From Caenispirillum bisanense (lineage in GTDB: Bacteria > Pseudomonadota > Alphaproteobacteria > Rhodospirillales > Rhodospirillaceae): a stretch of DNA of 64,000 nt. Numbering within the stretch: the first letter of the stretch is position 1; every line of letters begins with the position of its first letter. A model generated the notes under the pieces. The model was given only the letters and a program-made list of their open reading frames with translations, searched no databases and was not told where the DNA came from. The position numbers and the translations under genes are program-made. Location: positions 806,001 to 870,000 of the forward strand of contig NZ_OCNJ01000001.1 of NCBI RefSeq assembly GCF_900230255.1, read 5' to 3'. Positions 48,875-56,706 of this stretch are shown piece by piece.

Positions 48875-51319
48875 ATGCTCGACGCCACCGCCGACCGGCA
48901 CCCCCTGCCGGCCCGCATCACGCGTTCTCTGCTGGACCACCTGCCCGACGGCGTGGCGGTGCTGGCGCAGGGGCGCATCGTGTTCGCCAATGCCGCCTTC
49001 GCCACTCTGGCGGGGCGCCCGGTCATTCGGCTGCTCGGCGGGTCGCTGGACGAGCTGTTGGGCGACGACCTGGACCTGACGGCCGACGCCCTCGCCCATG
49101 ACCGCGACGACCGCATCCTGGCCTTCGCGCTCGCCGGCCGCACCCTGACGCTGCACGTCCGCCGCCTGTCGGACACCCACGCCTGCGCCCTGCTGACCGA
49201 CATTTCCGAACAGCAGGCGGTGGAACAGGCCCTGCGCGAGGCCGAACGGCGCTGGCGCGGCATCTTCGAGAACGCCGTCGAGGGCATCTACCAGTCGACC
49301 GCGCAGGGCGGCTACATCCAGGTCAACCCGGCGCTGGCGCGCATCTACGGTTACGACGGCCCGCGCGAGCTGATGGACGGCCTGACCGACATCGCCGGCC
49401 AGCTCTACGTCGACCCGCAGGCGCGCGACCGCTTCAAGGCGCTCATGGAGCGCGCCGGCATGGTGCGCGAGTTCGAGGCGCAGATCCGCCGCAAGGACGG
49501 CGAGGTGATCTGGATCACCGAGAACGCCCGCTGCGTGCGCGACGACCACGGCCGCCTCATGTACTACGAAGGCACGGTGGAGGACATCACGGCGCGCAAG
49601 CAGGCGGAGGAAGAGATCCGCATGCTCGCCAAAGTGTTCGAGAGCGTCGCGGAAGGCATCCTGCTCATCGACGACGCCCAGGTGGTGCGCGCCGTCAACC
49701 CGGCCTTCACCGCCATGACCGGCTACGCCGCCGAGGACCTGGTGGGGCGGCCGGCGCATCTGCTCGCCCCCGGCTTTCACGAGAAGAACCTGGAGCGCGA
49801 GATGTGGTCCGCCGCCGCCGAGCAGGGCCTGTGGCGCGGCGAGGTATGGGCCGAGCGCAAGGACGACCGCCCCTTCCTCATGGACCTGTCGGTGACCACG
49901 GTGCGCGACGAGCGGGGCGCCATCCTGCGCTACGTGGCGGCGGCGACCGACATCACCCGGCGCAAGGGCGACGAGGAGCGCATCCGCTTCCAGGCCAACT
50001 ACGACCAGCTGACGCGCCTGCCCAACCGCCACCTCATCACCGACCGTCTGGAACAGGCGATCCTGCGGGCGCGGCGGACGGGGACGCGGGTCTGCGTGCT
50101 GTTCCTCGACCTCGACCGCTTCAAGTACGTCAACGACAGCTACGGTCACGCCGCCGGCGACGAGCTGCTGAAGCTGACGGCGCGCCGCCTGCGGCACTGC
50201 GTGCGCATGTCGGACGCCGTCGGGCGCCTGGGCGGCGACGAGTTCCTCATCGTGCTGCCCGACTGCGGGGAGGGCAACATCGGCAGCTACATCGCCGAGA
50301 AGGTGCTCTACAGCATGTCGGAGCCCTTCTCCATCGTCGGGCGCGAGCTGTTCTGCGTGCCGTCCATCGGCATCACCTACTGGCCGCAGGACGGCGACGA
50401 CGCGGCGGCGCTCATCCGCCACGCCGACGTCGCCATGTACCACGCCAAGCGCGGCGGAGAGCGGCGTTACGCCGCCTTCGAGCCGCACATGGCGCAGCGC
50501 TCGCTCGCCGTGCTGACCATGGAGAACGACCTGCGCGTCGCCGTGGCGCGCAACGAGTTCGAGCTGCACCTGCAGCCCAAGGTCGACGCCGCCACCCAGG
50601 CGGTGGTGGGGGCGGAGGCGCTGATCCGCTGGCAGCACCCGCAGCTCGGCCTCGTCAGCCCCATGCAGTTCATCCCGCTGGCCGAGGAAAGCGGGCTCAT
50701 CATGCCCATGGGCCGGTGGATCCTGCGCGAGGCCTGCCGCCTCATGGTGCAGTGGCGGGCGCAAGGAATCGCCCCGGCCTCCATTTCGGTGAACGTGTCG
50801 CCGCGCCAGTTCGGCGACCAGGGCTTGCTGGCGACGGTGGCGCAGACCCTGGAGGAGACCGGGCTGCCGCCGCAGTGCCTCGACCTCGAGATCACCGAGA
50901 CGGTGATGTCGGGCGACGTGGAGCGCGTGGTGGCGACGCTCGAGGCCATCAAGGCCATGGGCGTGAGCGTGTCGGTGGACGACTTCGGCACCGGCTATTC
51001 GTCGCTCAACTACCTGAAGACCTTCCCCATCGACACCCTGAAGATCGACCAGACCTTCGTGCGCGACCTGCTGGCGTCGTCGGGCAAGGACGCGGCCATC
51101 TGTTCCACCATCATCACGCTGGCCCGCAACCTGGGCTTCTCGACGGTGGCCGAAGGGGTGGAGACGGCCGAACACGCCGCCGCCCTGCGCGCCATGGGCT
51201 GCGACATGCTGCAAGGCTACTGGATCTCCCGCCCCGTGCCGGCCGAGGCCTTCGAACGCTTCCTGCGGGAACGGGCGGCGCCCGCGGCGCGGCTGCCGGC
51301 GGCCGGCGTCGGCGGCTGA
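48875..51319 (+). CDS. PAS-PAS-PAS-GGDEF-EAL cyclic-di-GMP enzyme
   Basis: 814 residues, soluble. Three PAS-like domains (about 15-110, 130-245, 250-370; ERRWRGIFENAVEGIYQ, VFESVAEGILLIDDAQ), then GGDEF (LTRLPNRHLITDRL; GRLGGDEFLIVL, intact) and EAL (VVGAEALIRWQHP; ITETVMSG; VDDFGTGYSSL; IDQTFVRDL). No RxxD inhibitory site is obvious before GGDEF. It may make and break cyclic di-GMP in response to redox or ligand through the PAS modules. Single gene. Confidence 0.94.
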   Translation: MLDATADRHPLPARITRSLLDHLPDGVAVLAQGRIVFANAAFATLAGRPVIRLLGGSLDELLGDDLDLTADALAHDRDDRILAFALAGRTLTLHVRRLSDTHACALLTDISEQQAVEQALREAERRWRGIFENAVEGIYQSTAQGGYIQVNPALARIYGYDGPRELMDGLTDIAGQLYVDPQARDRFKALMERAGMVREFEAQIRRKDGEVIWITENARCVRDDHGRLMYYEGTVEDITARKQAEEEIRMLAKVFESVAEGILLIDDAQVVRAVNPAFTAMTGYAAEDLVGRPAHLLAPGFHEKNLEREMWSAAAEQGLWRGEVWAERKDDRPFLMDLSVTTVRDERGAILRYVAAATDITRRKGDEERIRFQANYDQLTRLPNRHLITDRLEQAILRARRTGTRVCVLFLDLDRFKYVNDSYGHAAGDELLKLTARRLRHCVRMSDAVGRLGGDEFLIVLPDCGEGNIGSYIAEKVLYSMSEPFSIVGRELFCVPSIGITYWPQDGDDAAALIRHADVAMYHAKRGGERRYAAFEPHMAQRSLAVLTMENDLRVAVARNEFELHLQPKVDAATQAVVGAEALIRWQHPQLGLVSPMQFIPLAEESGLIMPMGRWILREACRLMVQWRAQGIAPASISVNVSPRQFGDQGLLATVAQTLEETGLPPQCLDLEITETVMSGDVERVVATLEAIKAMGVSVSVDDFGTGYSSLNYLKTFPIDTLKIDQTFVRDLLASSGKDAAICSTIITLARNLGFSTVAEGVETAEHAAALRAMGCDMLQGYWISRPVPAEAFERFLRERAAPAARLPAAGVGG

Positions 51320-51417
51320 CCGGCCCTCCATCGGCGGCACCTCATGCGCTCGGCAACCGCCGGGGCGCTTGTGCGTCTCTAGGACACAGACCTTTTCGTG
51401 TCCCACAGGAGGAGACC

Positions 51418-51909
51418 ATGCGCCTTCGCACCCTTCTCGCCGGCGCCGCCCTGGCCGCCACGGCCGCCGCGCCGGCCCTCGCCGACGACATGCAGCGCGG
51501 CGCGATCGGCACCGACATGACGCCGCAGCAGATGCAGCAGCAGCACATGCAGGGTATGACGCCCGAGCAGATGCAGCAGATGCGCCAGCAGCACATGCAG
51601 GGCCAGGCGTCGCAGGGCGCCATGCCCATGGACGGCTCCGGTGCCGCCGGCATGAGCCCGCAGGTGCGCCAGATGCACCAGGCCATGGGCGCCGACGTCG
51701 ATGCCGGCGACGTGCGGGCCTCGCGTCAGGTGTCCGGCCCCGACCTGCTGGTCGGCAAGACCGGCCGCAACACGACGACGGTGATCGTCACCCAGCGGCA
51801 CGCCTACCCGGAGCTGTTCGCGGCGCAGGTGGACGGCATCGCCCGCGTCGGCGGCGAGGGCAACCGCCAGCCCATCGACCCGCAGGCTCCGGTGCATCAG
51901 CCGGACTGA
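51418..51909 (+). CDS. Secreted Met/Gln-rich protein
   Basis: 163 residues. A Sec signal peptide (RLRTLLAGAALAATAAAPALA) cleaves after about residue 22. The mature part starts with two near repeats (MTPQQMQQQHMQG / MTPEQMQQMRQQHMQG), continues Met/His/Gln-rich, and ends in a Thr/Val beta-like segment. Methionine- and histidine-rich exported text suggests copper or other metal binding, or oxidant scavenging, but no family is recognised. AGGAGGAGA precedes the ATG. Confidence 0.8.
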   Translation: MRLRTLLAGAALAATAAAPALADDMQRGAIGTDMTPQQMQQQHMQGMTPEQMQQMRQQHMQGQASQGAMPMDGSGAAGMSPQVRQMHQAMGADVDAGDVRASRQVSGPDLLVGKTGRNTTTVIVTQRHAYPELFAAQVDGIARVGGEGNRQPIDPQAPVHQPD

Positions 51910-51941
51910 CGCACCACCGCCATCTCGGCAAACCTACGCAG

Positions 51942-51969
51942 GGGCCGCTCTCTCTCCGGGGGGCGGCCC
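51942..51969 (+). terminator. Weak hairpin after the secreted protein gene
   Basis: GGGCCGC pairs with GCGGCCC around a 14-base pyrimidine-rich loop, followed by only TT. A possible transcript end 33 bases past the stop. Confidence 0.4.
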
Positions 51970-52060
51970 TTCGGCGTGTGGGAAACCCGCTGGTGCCAAA
52001 GCGGCCGGCGACGGAGACATGGCCCCCGACACGACGGAGTGACGGCGGACGCTGGGGGCG

Positions 52061-52148
52061 CCGTGGCTGGCCGGATCACGTCCGGCCATGACGATTATGC
52101 CGTGACCTCAATAACTCGTCATGCCCGGTCGCCGCGCCGGGCGTGGCG
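52061..52148. repeat. Relic palindromic repeat (copies of the 1.9-kb element)
   Basis: Two half-elements: CCGTGGCTGGCCGG with CCGGCCATGAC (52061-52092), then GTCATGCCCGG with CCGGGCGTGG (52118-52148). They repeat the GTCATG/CATGAC arms of the elements at 1869 and 2014 but lack a full centre. They lie in the 269-base gap between two convergent genes; a run of ten G follows at 52156-52165. Confidence 0.65.
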
Positions 52149-52178
52149 CTGTGCCGGGGGGGGGGCATCAACCGCCGG

Positions 52179-52568
52179 TCAGGCCGGCACGGCACCGCCG
52201 CTGAACTGCCCCACCGTCGACAGCAGCACGCGCACCGAGATGGGCTTCGGCAGGAAGGCGTCGAAGCCGGCGTCCAGGAAGCGGTTGCGCTCGTGGCCGG
52301 GAGCATAGGCAGTCACCGCCACGATGGGCGTCTCGCGCAGGTCCGCCTCGCCCTTCACCTGCTTCATCAGATCGAAGCCGGACACGTGCGGCAACTGGAT
52401 GTCCATCAGGATGCAGGTCGGTCGCGCGCCCCGCACCAACTCGACGAGGCCGTGGCCGTCCAAGCTCGGAATGGCGGTGAAGCCGCCCTGCTGCAGGATC
52501 TGCTCGAACAACTTCATGTTCAAAGCGTTGTCTTCGACAACGACGACTGTCTTGCGCTCGTCCTGCAT
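52179..52568 (-). CDS. Single-domain response regulator, DivK-like
   Basis: 129 residues, receiver only: VVVVEDNALNMKLFEQILQ, phospho-Asp in CILMDIQLPHVSG, VTAYA and LPKPIS. Closest in look to DivK, the cell-cycle receiver of alphaproteobacteria, which normally sits next to pleD; here pleD is absent and an ArsN2 gene lies upstream, so the DivK role is not certain. GAGG precedes the ATG. Confidence 0.85.
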   Translation of the reverse strand: MQDERKTVVVVEDNALNMKLFEQILQQGGFTAIPSLDGHGLVELVRGARPTCILMDIQLPHVSGFDLMKQVKGEADLRETPIVAVTAYAPGHERNRFLDAGFDAFLPKPISVRVLLSTVGQFSGGAVPA

Positions 52569-52677
52569 TCCTCTAGGCCCCTCTTATGTTTTTTTCATGG
52601 GAACACTGTGTCTGCATTACCATGCCGGCGCGAGGGTTAATTGGAATAGGCGCCGTATCCCTTGGTTGATCCTTCGG

Positions 52678-53130
52678 TCAGGATTGAACAGTCGCGACCG
52701 TCAGCGGCTTCCACAGCAATCGTGCGGCGGCGGGGCACAGCCCGCTGAACTGCCGCGTGGCGCGGATGCCCTCCGGCGCGGCGGCGCGCTCGCAGGGGGC
52801 GTAGCCGTGGTGCAGGAACAGCGCGGCGTCGCCGGTGGTCAGAAGGTAGAGCCGGCTCAAGCCGCTCGCCTGTGCCGCCGTCTCCACCGTCGCCACCAGT
52901 CGTCCGCCCAGCCCGCCGCCGCGGCGGTGGGGAGCGACGGCGACGGAGCGCAAGAGCCCGGCCGTCCCGCAGCGTTCGAGCCCGGCGCAGCCGTCGACGG
53001 TTCCGTCGGCGCCCCGGCTCACCCACAGGCGGACGCCCGCGGCGGCGATGTCGTCGGCGGGCAGGCCGGCCGCCGTCAGCAGGGCGGTGACGGCCGTCAG
53101 GTCGGCGGGGCCGGCTTCAGTGATGGGCAT
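52678..53130 (-). CDS. GNAT acetyltransferase, ArsN2-like
   Basis: 150 residues. GNAT fold with AGLLRSVAVAPHRRGGGLGGRLV (acetyl-CoA loop) and a C-terminal RATRQFSGLCPAAARLLWK, the mark of the arsenic-resistance ArsN2 group. Its substrate is probably an organoarsenical or amino-acid-like toxin. I take the ATG at 53130 because GGAG lies nine bases ahead; the ATG at 53196 has no ribosome site. Downstream of an ArsR/ArsC-type fusion, hence a likely arsenical operon. Confidence 0.82.
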   Translation of the reverse strand: MPITEAGPADLTAVTALLTAAGLPADDIAAAGVRLWVSRGADGTVDGCAGLERCGTAGLLRSVAVAPHRRGGGLGGRLVATVETAAQASGLSRLYLLTTGDAALFLHHGYAPCERAAAPEGIRATRQFSGLCPAAARLLWKPLTVATVQS

Positions 53131-53206
53131 GACGGCGGTCTCCAGGGTCGGTCCGTCCTCACGCTGCCATGGCGCCACCGCCACATCCAGGGCCATATCG
53201 TTCGTA

Positions 53207-54058
53207 TCAGGCCACGCCGGCCGCCGCCGGTTCCCGCCCGATGGCGTCCAGGCGCCGCTGCAGGCTCAGGCGGTCGAGCGAGCGGAAGGGCAGGGCGGTG
53301 AATACCGTGATCCGGTTGTGCAGCATGCGGAAGACGTCGTGGTAGAACGCGCCGATCTCCGCTTCCGTGCCGACGAAGGTGAGCGGGTCGGGCACGCTCC
53401 AGTCGGCGCGCAGCGGCTGGCCCGGCAGCGCCCCCAGGGCGGCGGTCTCGGGCAGGTCTGCCACGGTGAAGGCGAAGTGCATGAGCGGCGCGCCCTCGGC
53501 GCGGAACTCGGCCAGGGGCTTGGATCGCAGGGCGCTGGTGGGGTAGTTCATGCGGTGCAGCAGGCTCTGGGCGACGCCGCTGACCTCGCCGCTCGGCCCG
53601 ACGCCGGCGCTGAAGCCGCGGAAGCGGCCGCGGCCTTCGCGGTTCAGGATGGCCTCGGCCATGATGCTGCGACCGCTGTTGGCGGCCCCGATGAACAGCA
53701 CGTTGTAGACGGCGTCGCTCATGCTTCCTGTCCCTGCGTGGGCGGCGGGCGTCGTCTGGTTGGCGACGCCGGCCGGCCCGCTGTGAAAGGTCTCCCCCAG
53801 GTAGCCGATCAGGGTGTCCATCAGGGCGCGGTTGGCGCTGTAGATGAGCGATCGTCCGAGGCGCCGGTGGGAAACCAGCCCCGCCGCCTTCAACTGGTTC
53901 AGGTGGAACGACAGCGTCGAGGCGGACATGCCGCACTGTTCGGCGATGTGCCCCGCCGGCATTCCGTCCTCGCCCGCTTCCACGAGAATGCGGAAGATGT
54001 CCATCCTGGCGCCATAGGCCAGGGCGGACAGGGCCTGAACGGCATCGTGGGATTTCAT
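53207..54058 (-). CDS. ArsR regulator fused to a cysteine-less ArsC-like domain
   Basis: 283 residues. Residues about 8-85 form an ArsR winged helix (ALAYGARMDIFRILV, MSASTLSFHLNQLKAAGLV, RRLGRSLIYSAN). Residues 117-275 are a low-molecular-weight phosphatase/arsenate-reductase fold (ARMDW-type tail TEAEIGAFYHDVFRMLHNRI, SLDRLSLQRRLDAIG). The P-loop reads FIGAANSGRS: the catalytic Cys is Gly124. The other ArsC cysteines are also gone (VAD, GALPGQP). Cys42 is the only cysteine in the protein. An internal ATG at 53722 with AGGA upstream could yield the second domain alone. Likely a regulator whose second domain binds but does not reduce. Confidence 0.88.
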   Translation of the reverse strand: MKSHDAVQALSALAYGARMDIFRILVEAGEDGMPAGHIAEQCGMSASTLSFHLNQLKAAGLVSHRRLGRSLIYSANRALMDTLIGYLGETFHSGPAGVANQTTPAAHAGTGSMSDAVYNVLFIGAANSGRSIMAEAILNREGRGRFRGFSAGVGPSGEVSGVAQSLLHRMNYPTSALRSKPLAEFRAEGAPLMHFAFTVADLPETAALGALPGQPLRADWSVPDPLTFVGTEAEIGAFYHDVFRMLHNRITVFTALPFRSLDRLSLQRRLDAIGREPAAAGVA

Positions 54059-54214
54059 GCGTCGATCCTCGCCGGGCCGTTGACAAGAGACAAGTGAAGG
54101 TGGCGTGTCGGTTCCGCGACGCCTTTGCTTCGACGCCAGGAACCGGATGGCCGCCGGTTTGCGCACCGCGATACGATCATGCTGCAACCGCACCACGACT
54201 CAGGGACAACCGCC

Positions 54215-55321
54215 ATGGCCGCGCCTCCGTTCCCGTCGGACGCCCACATCGGGGCTCTCCCCCCTCATTTTTGGTCTGCCGTGTTGCAGCGCAACAACAG
54301 ATTCGACGGAATTTTCTGGTACGGCGTCTCCACGACGGGAATCTACTGCCGTCCCAGCTGCCCCAGCCGCCGGCCTCGTCCGGACCGTGTGCGGTTCTTC
54401 GGCACCTGCGAAGAGGCGGAAGCCGCCGGGTTCCGCGCCTGCCTGCGCTGCCGGCCGCGGGCGGCGGGCGATCCGGCCGCCGCCGACGTGGTGGCGGTCT
54501 GCCGCCGCCTGGCCGCTGCCGTCGCCGAAGGGGTGGAGGCGGCCGATCTGTCCGTCGCCGCCGTGGCGGCCGGGCAGGGCCTGTCGGACACCACGCTGCA
54601 CCGGCGGTTCCGGGCGGTGCTCGGCTGTACGCCGGCGCAGTTCGTGGAGTCGCTGCGCCTCACCGCCCTGCGCGACCGCCTGCGCGCCGGCGAGAGCATC
54701 GCCGAAGCTACCTACGGCGCCGGCTTCGGCTCCGCCAGTCGGGTCTACGAGCGCAGCGGCGCCCACCTCGGCATGACACCGGGCGCCTATGCTCGCGGCG
54801 GCGCCGGGGAGCGCATCGGGGTGGTGGTGGTGCCGACACCCCTGGGCGCGCTGCTGGTGGCGGGGACGGAGACGGGCCTGTGCGCCGTGCGGCTCGGCGA
54901 CGACGCCGGGGCGCTGCGGGCCGATCTAGCGGCCGAGTTCCCGGCGGCCGAAGTGGTGGAGGCCGAGGCGGCGGTGCAGGACTGGGCGGCGGCGCTGGCG
55001 GCCTATGTGGCGGGGGAACGGCCGTGGCCGCGCCTGCCGGTGGACGTCCGCGGCACCGCCTTTCAGCGCCGCGTGTGGGAGGCGTTGCGCGAGATCCCGC
55101 CCGGCGCCACCATCACCTACCGCGACCTCGCGTGCCGCATCGGCAAGCCGACGGCGCAGCGGGCGGTGGCGCGGGCGGTGGCGAGCAATCCCGTCGCCCT
55201 CGCCGTGCCGTGCCATCGCGTGGTGCCGGCCGCCGGCGGCACCGGCGGCTACCGCTGGGGGCCGGAGCGCAAGGCGCGTCTGCTGGCCGGTGAGGCGGAA
55301 GCGGTTACCGAGGACGCCTGA
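54215..55321 (+). CDS. ada: Ada: AraC-type regulator and O6-methylguanine-DNA methyltransferase
   Basis: 368 residues. N-terminal Zn domain with methyl-accepting Cys in TGIYCRPSCPSRRP and CLRCRP, then AraC HTH (LSDTTLHRRFRAVLGCTPAQF), and a C-terminal MGMT domain with NPVALAVPCHRVVP and GGYRWGPERKARLL. Repairs methylphosphotriesters and O6-methylguanine, and activates its regulon once methylated. The ATG at 54215 fits family length; another lies at 54179. Divergent from the ArsR fusion. Confidence 0.95.
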   Translation: MAAPPFPSDAHIGALPPHFWSAVLQRNNRFDGIFWYGVSTTGIYCRPSCPSRRPRPDRVRFFGTCEEAEAAGFRACLRCRPRAAGDPAAADVVAVCRRLAAAVAEGVEAADLSVAAVAAGQGLSDTTLHRRFRAVLGCTPAQFVESLRLTALRDRLRAGESIAEATYGAGFGSASRVYERSGAHLGMTPGAYARGGAGERIGVVVVPTPLGALLVAGTETGLCAVRLGDDAGALRADLAAEFPAAEVVEAEAAVQDWAAALAAYVAGERPWPRLPVDVRGTAFQRRVWEALREIPPGATITYRDLACRIGKPTAQRAVARAVASNPVALAVPCHRVVPAAGGTGGYRWGPERKARLLAGEAEAVTEDA

Positions 55322-55323
55322 CT

Positions 55324-55827
55324 TTACATCCCGGCCGGCTTGTCGACGCGGATCAGCGTCTGCAGCAGGGTGGCGCAGAGCTTGCGCGGCGCCTCCTGCG
55401 GGGCCTCGGCGACGAACACGTCGACGCGGGTGACGGTGAGGGTGCGGCCGGGCTTGACGACCTCGCCGCGCGCCACCAGCCACTGGCCGACGGCGGGGCT
55501 GAGCAGGTTGAGCTTGTATTCCGTCGTCAGGACTTCCGAGTCGGCGCTCATCATGGAGTATCCGGCATAGCCGCCCGCGGAGTCGCCCAGCGTGCCGATG
55601 ATGCCGCCGTGGAAGAAGCCCTGCTGCTGGGCCACCGCCTCGGCATAGGGCAGGGCCAGTTCGCACAGGCCGGGCTCCAGCAGCACGATGCGGGCGCCGA
55701 TGGTGCGCATGGCGCCCTGCAGGCCGAAGCTGCGCTCGACGCGGGCACGCCACTCGGGGTCGCGCGGCTGCAGCGGAGCGGCAGCGGGTGTGGCTCCGGC
55801 GGGGGGAACGGCAACGGTGCTGGACAT
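55324..55827 (-). CDS. Hotdog-fold thioesterase (PaaI-like)
   Basis: 167 residues. QGFFHGGIIGTLGDSAGGYAGYS is the PaaI-type hotdog helix with its Gly/Asp active site, followed by VLTTEYKLNLLSPAVGQWLVARGEVV. A small acyl-CoA thioesterase; acyl group unknown. Convergent with ada, its stop two bases from that of ada. Divergent from the phosphatase gene. Confidence 0.88.
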   Translation of the reverse strand: MSSTVAVPPAGATPAAAPLQPRDPEWRARVERSFGLQGAMRTIGARIVLLEPGLCELALPYAEAVAQQQGFFHGGIIGTLGDSAGGYAGYSMMSADSEVLTTEYKLNLLSPAVGQWLVARGEVVKPGRTLTVTRVDVFVAEAPQEAPRKLCATLLQTLIRVDKPAGM

Positions 55828-55875
55828 GGCGGAACCTCCCTGGTGTTGTTCTTCCTCCCGGATAGCGGAGGTGAC

Positions 55876-56691
55876 GTGACGGAAGGCAAGATCGTTCTCG
55901 TGCTGCTCGACGGCCTGCGCGACGACACCGCCCGGCTGCACCTCGGCTTCATGGAAGGCCTCGTGGCGGCAGGGCAGGCGGGGCGCCGCACCCTGCGCTG
56001 CGGCCTGCCGAGCGTGTCGCGGTCCCTTTACCACACCATCCACACGGGCCTCGCTCCGGCCGAACACGGCATCACCGGCAATACCGTGGTGGCGCCGAGC
56101 CGGCACCCCAGCGTGTTCTCGGAAGCGGCGGCGGCGGGACGGGTGACGGCGGCGGCGGCCTTCGCCTGGTTCGCCGAACTGTACAACGGCGCCATCCCCT
56201 ATGACCCCGCCGACCACCGCGAGGTGGACGATGGCGACCGCGCCATCCGCCACGGCCGCTTCTACCTGGATTGCGACATCCCCGACGGCGAGGTCTTCCA
56301 TCAGGCGGAGATGCTGGTGCGGCGGCGGGCGCCCGACTACCTGCTGGTCCACCCCATGGGCATCGACCATACCGGCCACGCCCACGGCGGCGAAAGCCGG
56401 CAGTACCGGGACAGGGTGGGAGGCTGCGACGAGCTGCTGAGCCACCACGTTCCCGGCTGGCTCGACCGCGGCTATGCGGTGATCGTCACCAGCGACCACG
56501 GCATGGACGCCGAAGGCCGCCACGGCGGCGATTACCCGGCGGTGACGCGGGTTCCCTTCTACCTCGCCGGCGGCCCGCCGCTGGTGGTGCCGCCGGACGT
56601 CGAGGCCGACCAGCGGGCGGTGGCGCCGACGGTGCTGCGGCTCATGGGGCTGCCGGTGCCGGAGACCATGCGGGTGCCGCCGCTGGTTTAG
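55876..56691 (+). CDS. Alkaline phosphatase-superfamily (nucleotide pyrophosphatase-like) protein
   Basis: 271 residues. VLVLLDGLRDDTAR (metal Asp), LPSVSRSLYHTIHTG (nucleophile Ser), HPMGIDHTGHAHGG and VTSDHGMDAEGRHGGD are the two-metal-site blocks of the type-I phosphodiesterase/pyrophosphatase family. No signal peptide, so cytoplasmic. GTG start after GGAGG; the frame upstream is not coding. Substrate unknown; it resembles sulfatase-like hydrolases. Confidence 0.87.
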   Translation: MTEGKIVLVLLDGLRDDTARLHLGFMEGLVAAGQAGRRTLRCGLPSVSRSLYHTIHTGLAPAEHGITGNTVVAPSRHPSVFSEAAAAGRVTAAAAFAWFAELYNGAIPYDPADHREVDDGDRAIRHGRFYLDCDIPDGEVFHQAEMLVRRRAPDYLLVHPMGIDHTGHAHGGESRQYRDRVGGCDELLSHHVPGWLDRGYAVIVTSDHGMDAEGRHGGDYPAVTRVPFYLAGGPPLVVPPDVEADQRAVAPTVLRLMGLPVPETMRVPPLV

Positions 56692-56706
56692 GCGGCGAGG
56701 GGCGGA

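Noticed and set aside
48602-51406. A 934-codon minus-strand open frame opposite the PAS-GGDEF-EAL gene.
   Set aside because: Antisense shadow: repetitive His/Val/Asp text, no motif, while the plus strand has an intact GGDEF-EAL enzyme.
52156-52165. Run of ten G as a phase-variable tract.
   Set aside because: It lies in a gap 14 bases beyond the stop of a minus-strand gene, not in a promoter or a frame, so switching is unlikely; it may be a sequencing weak spot.
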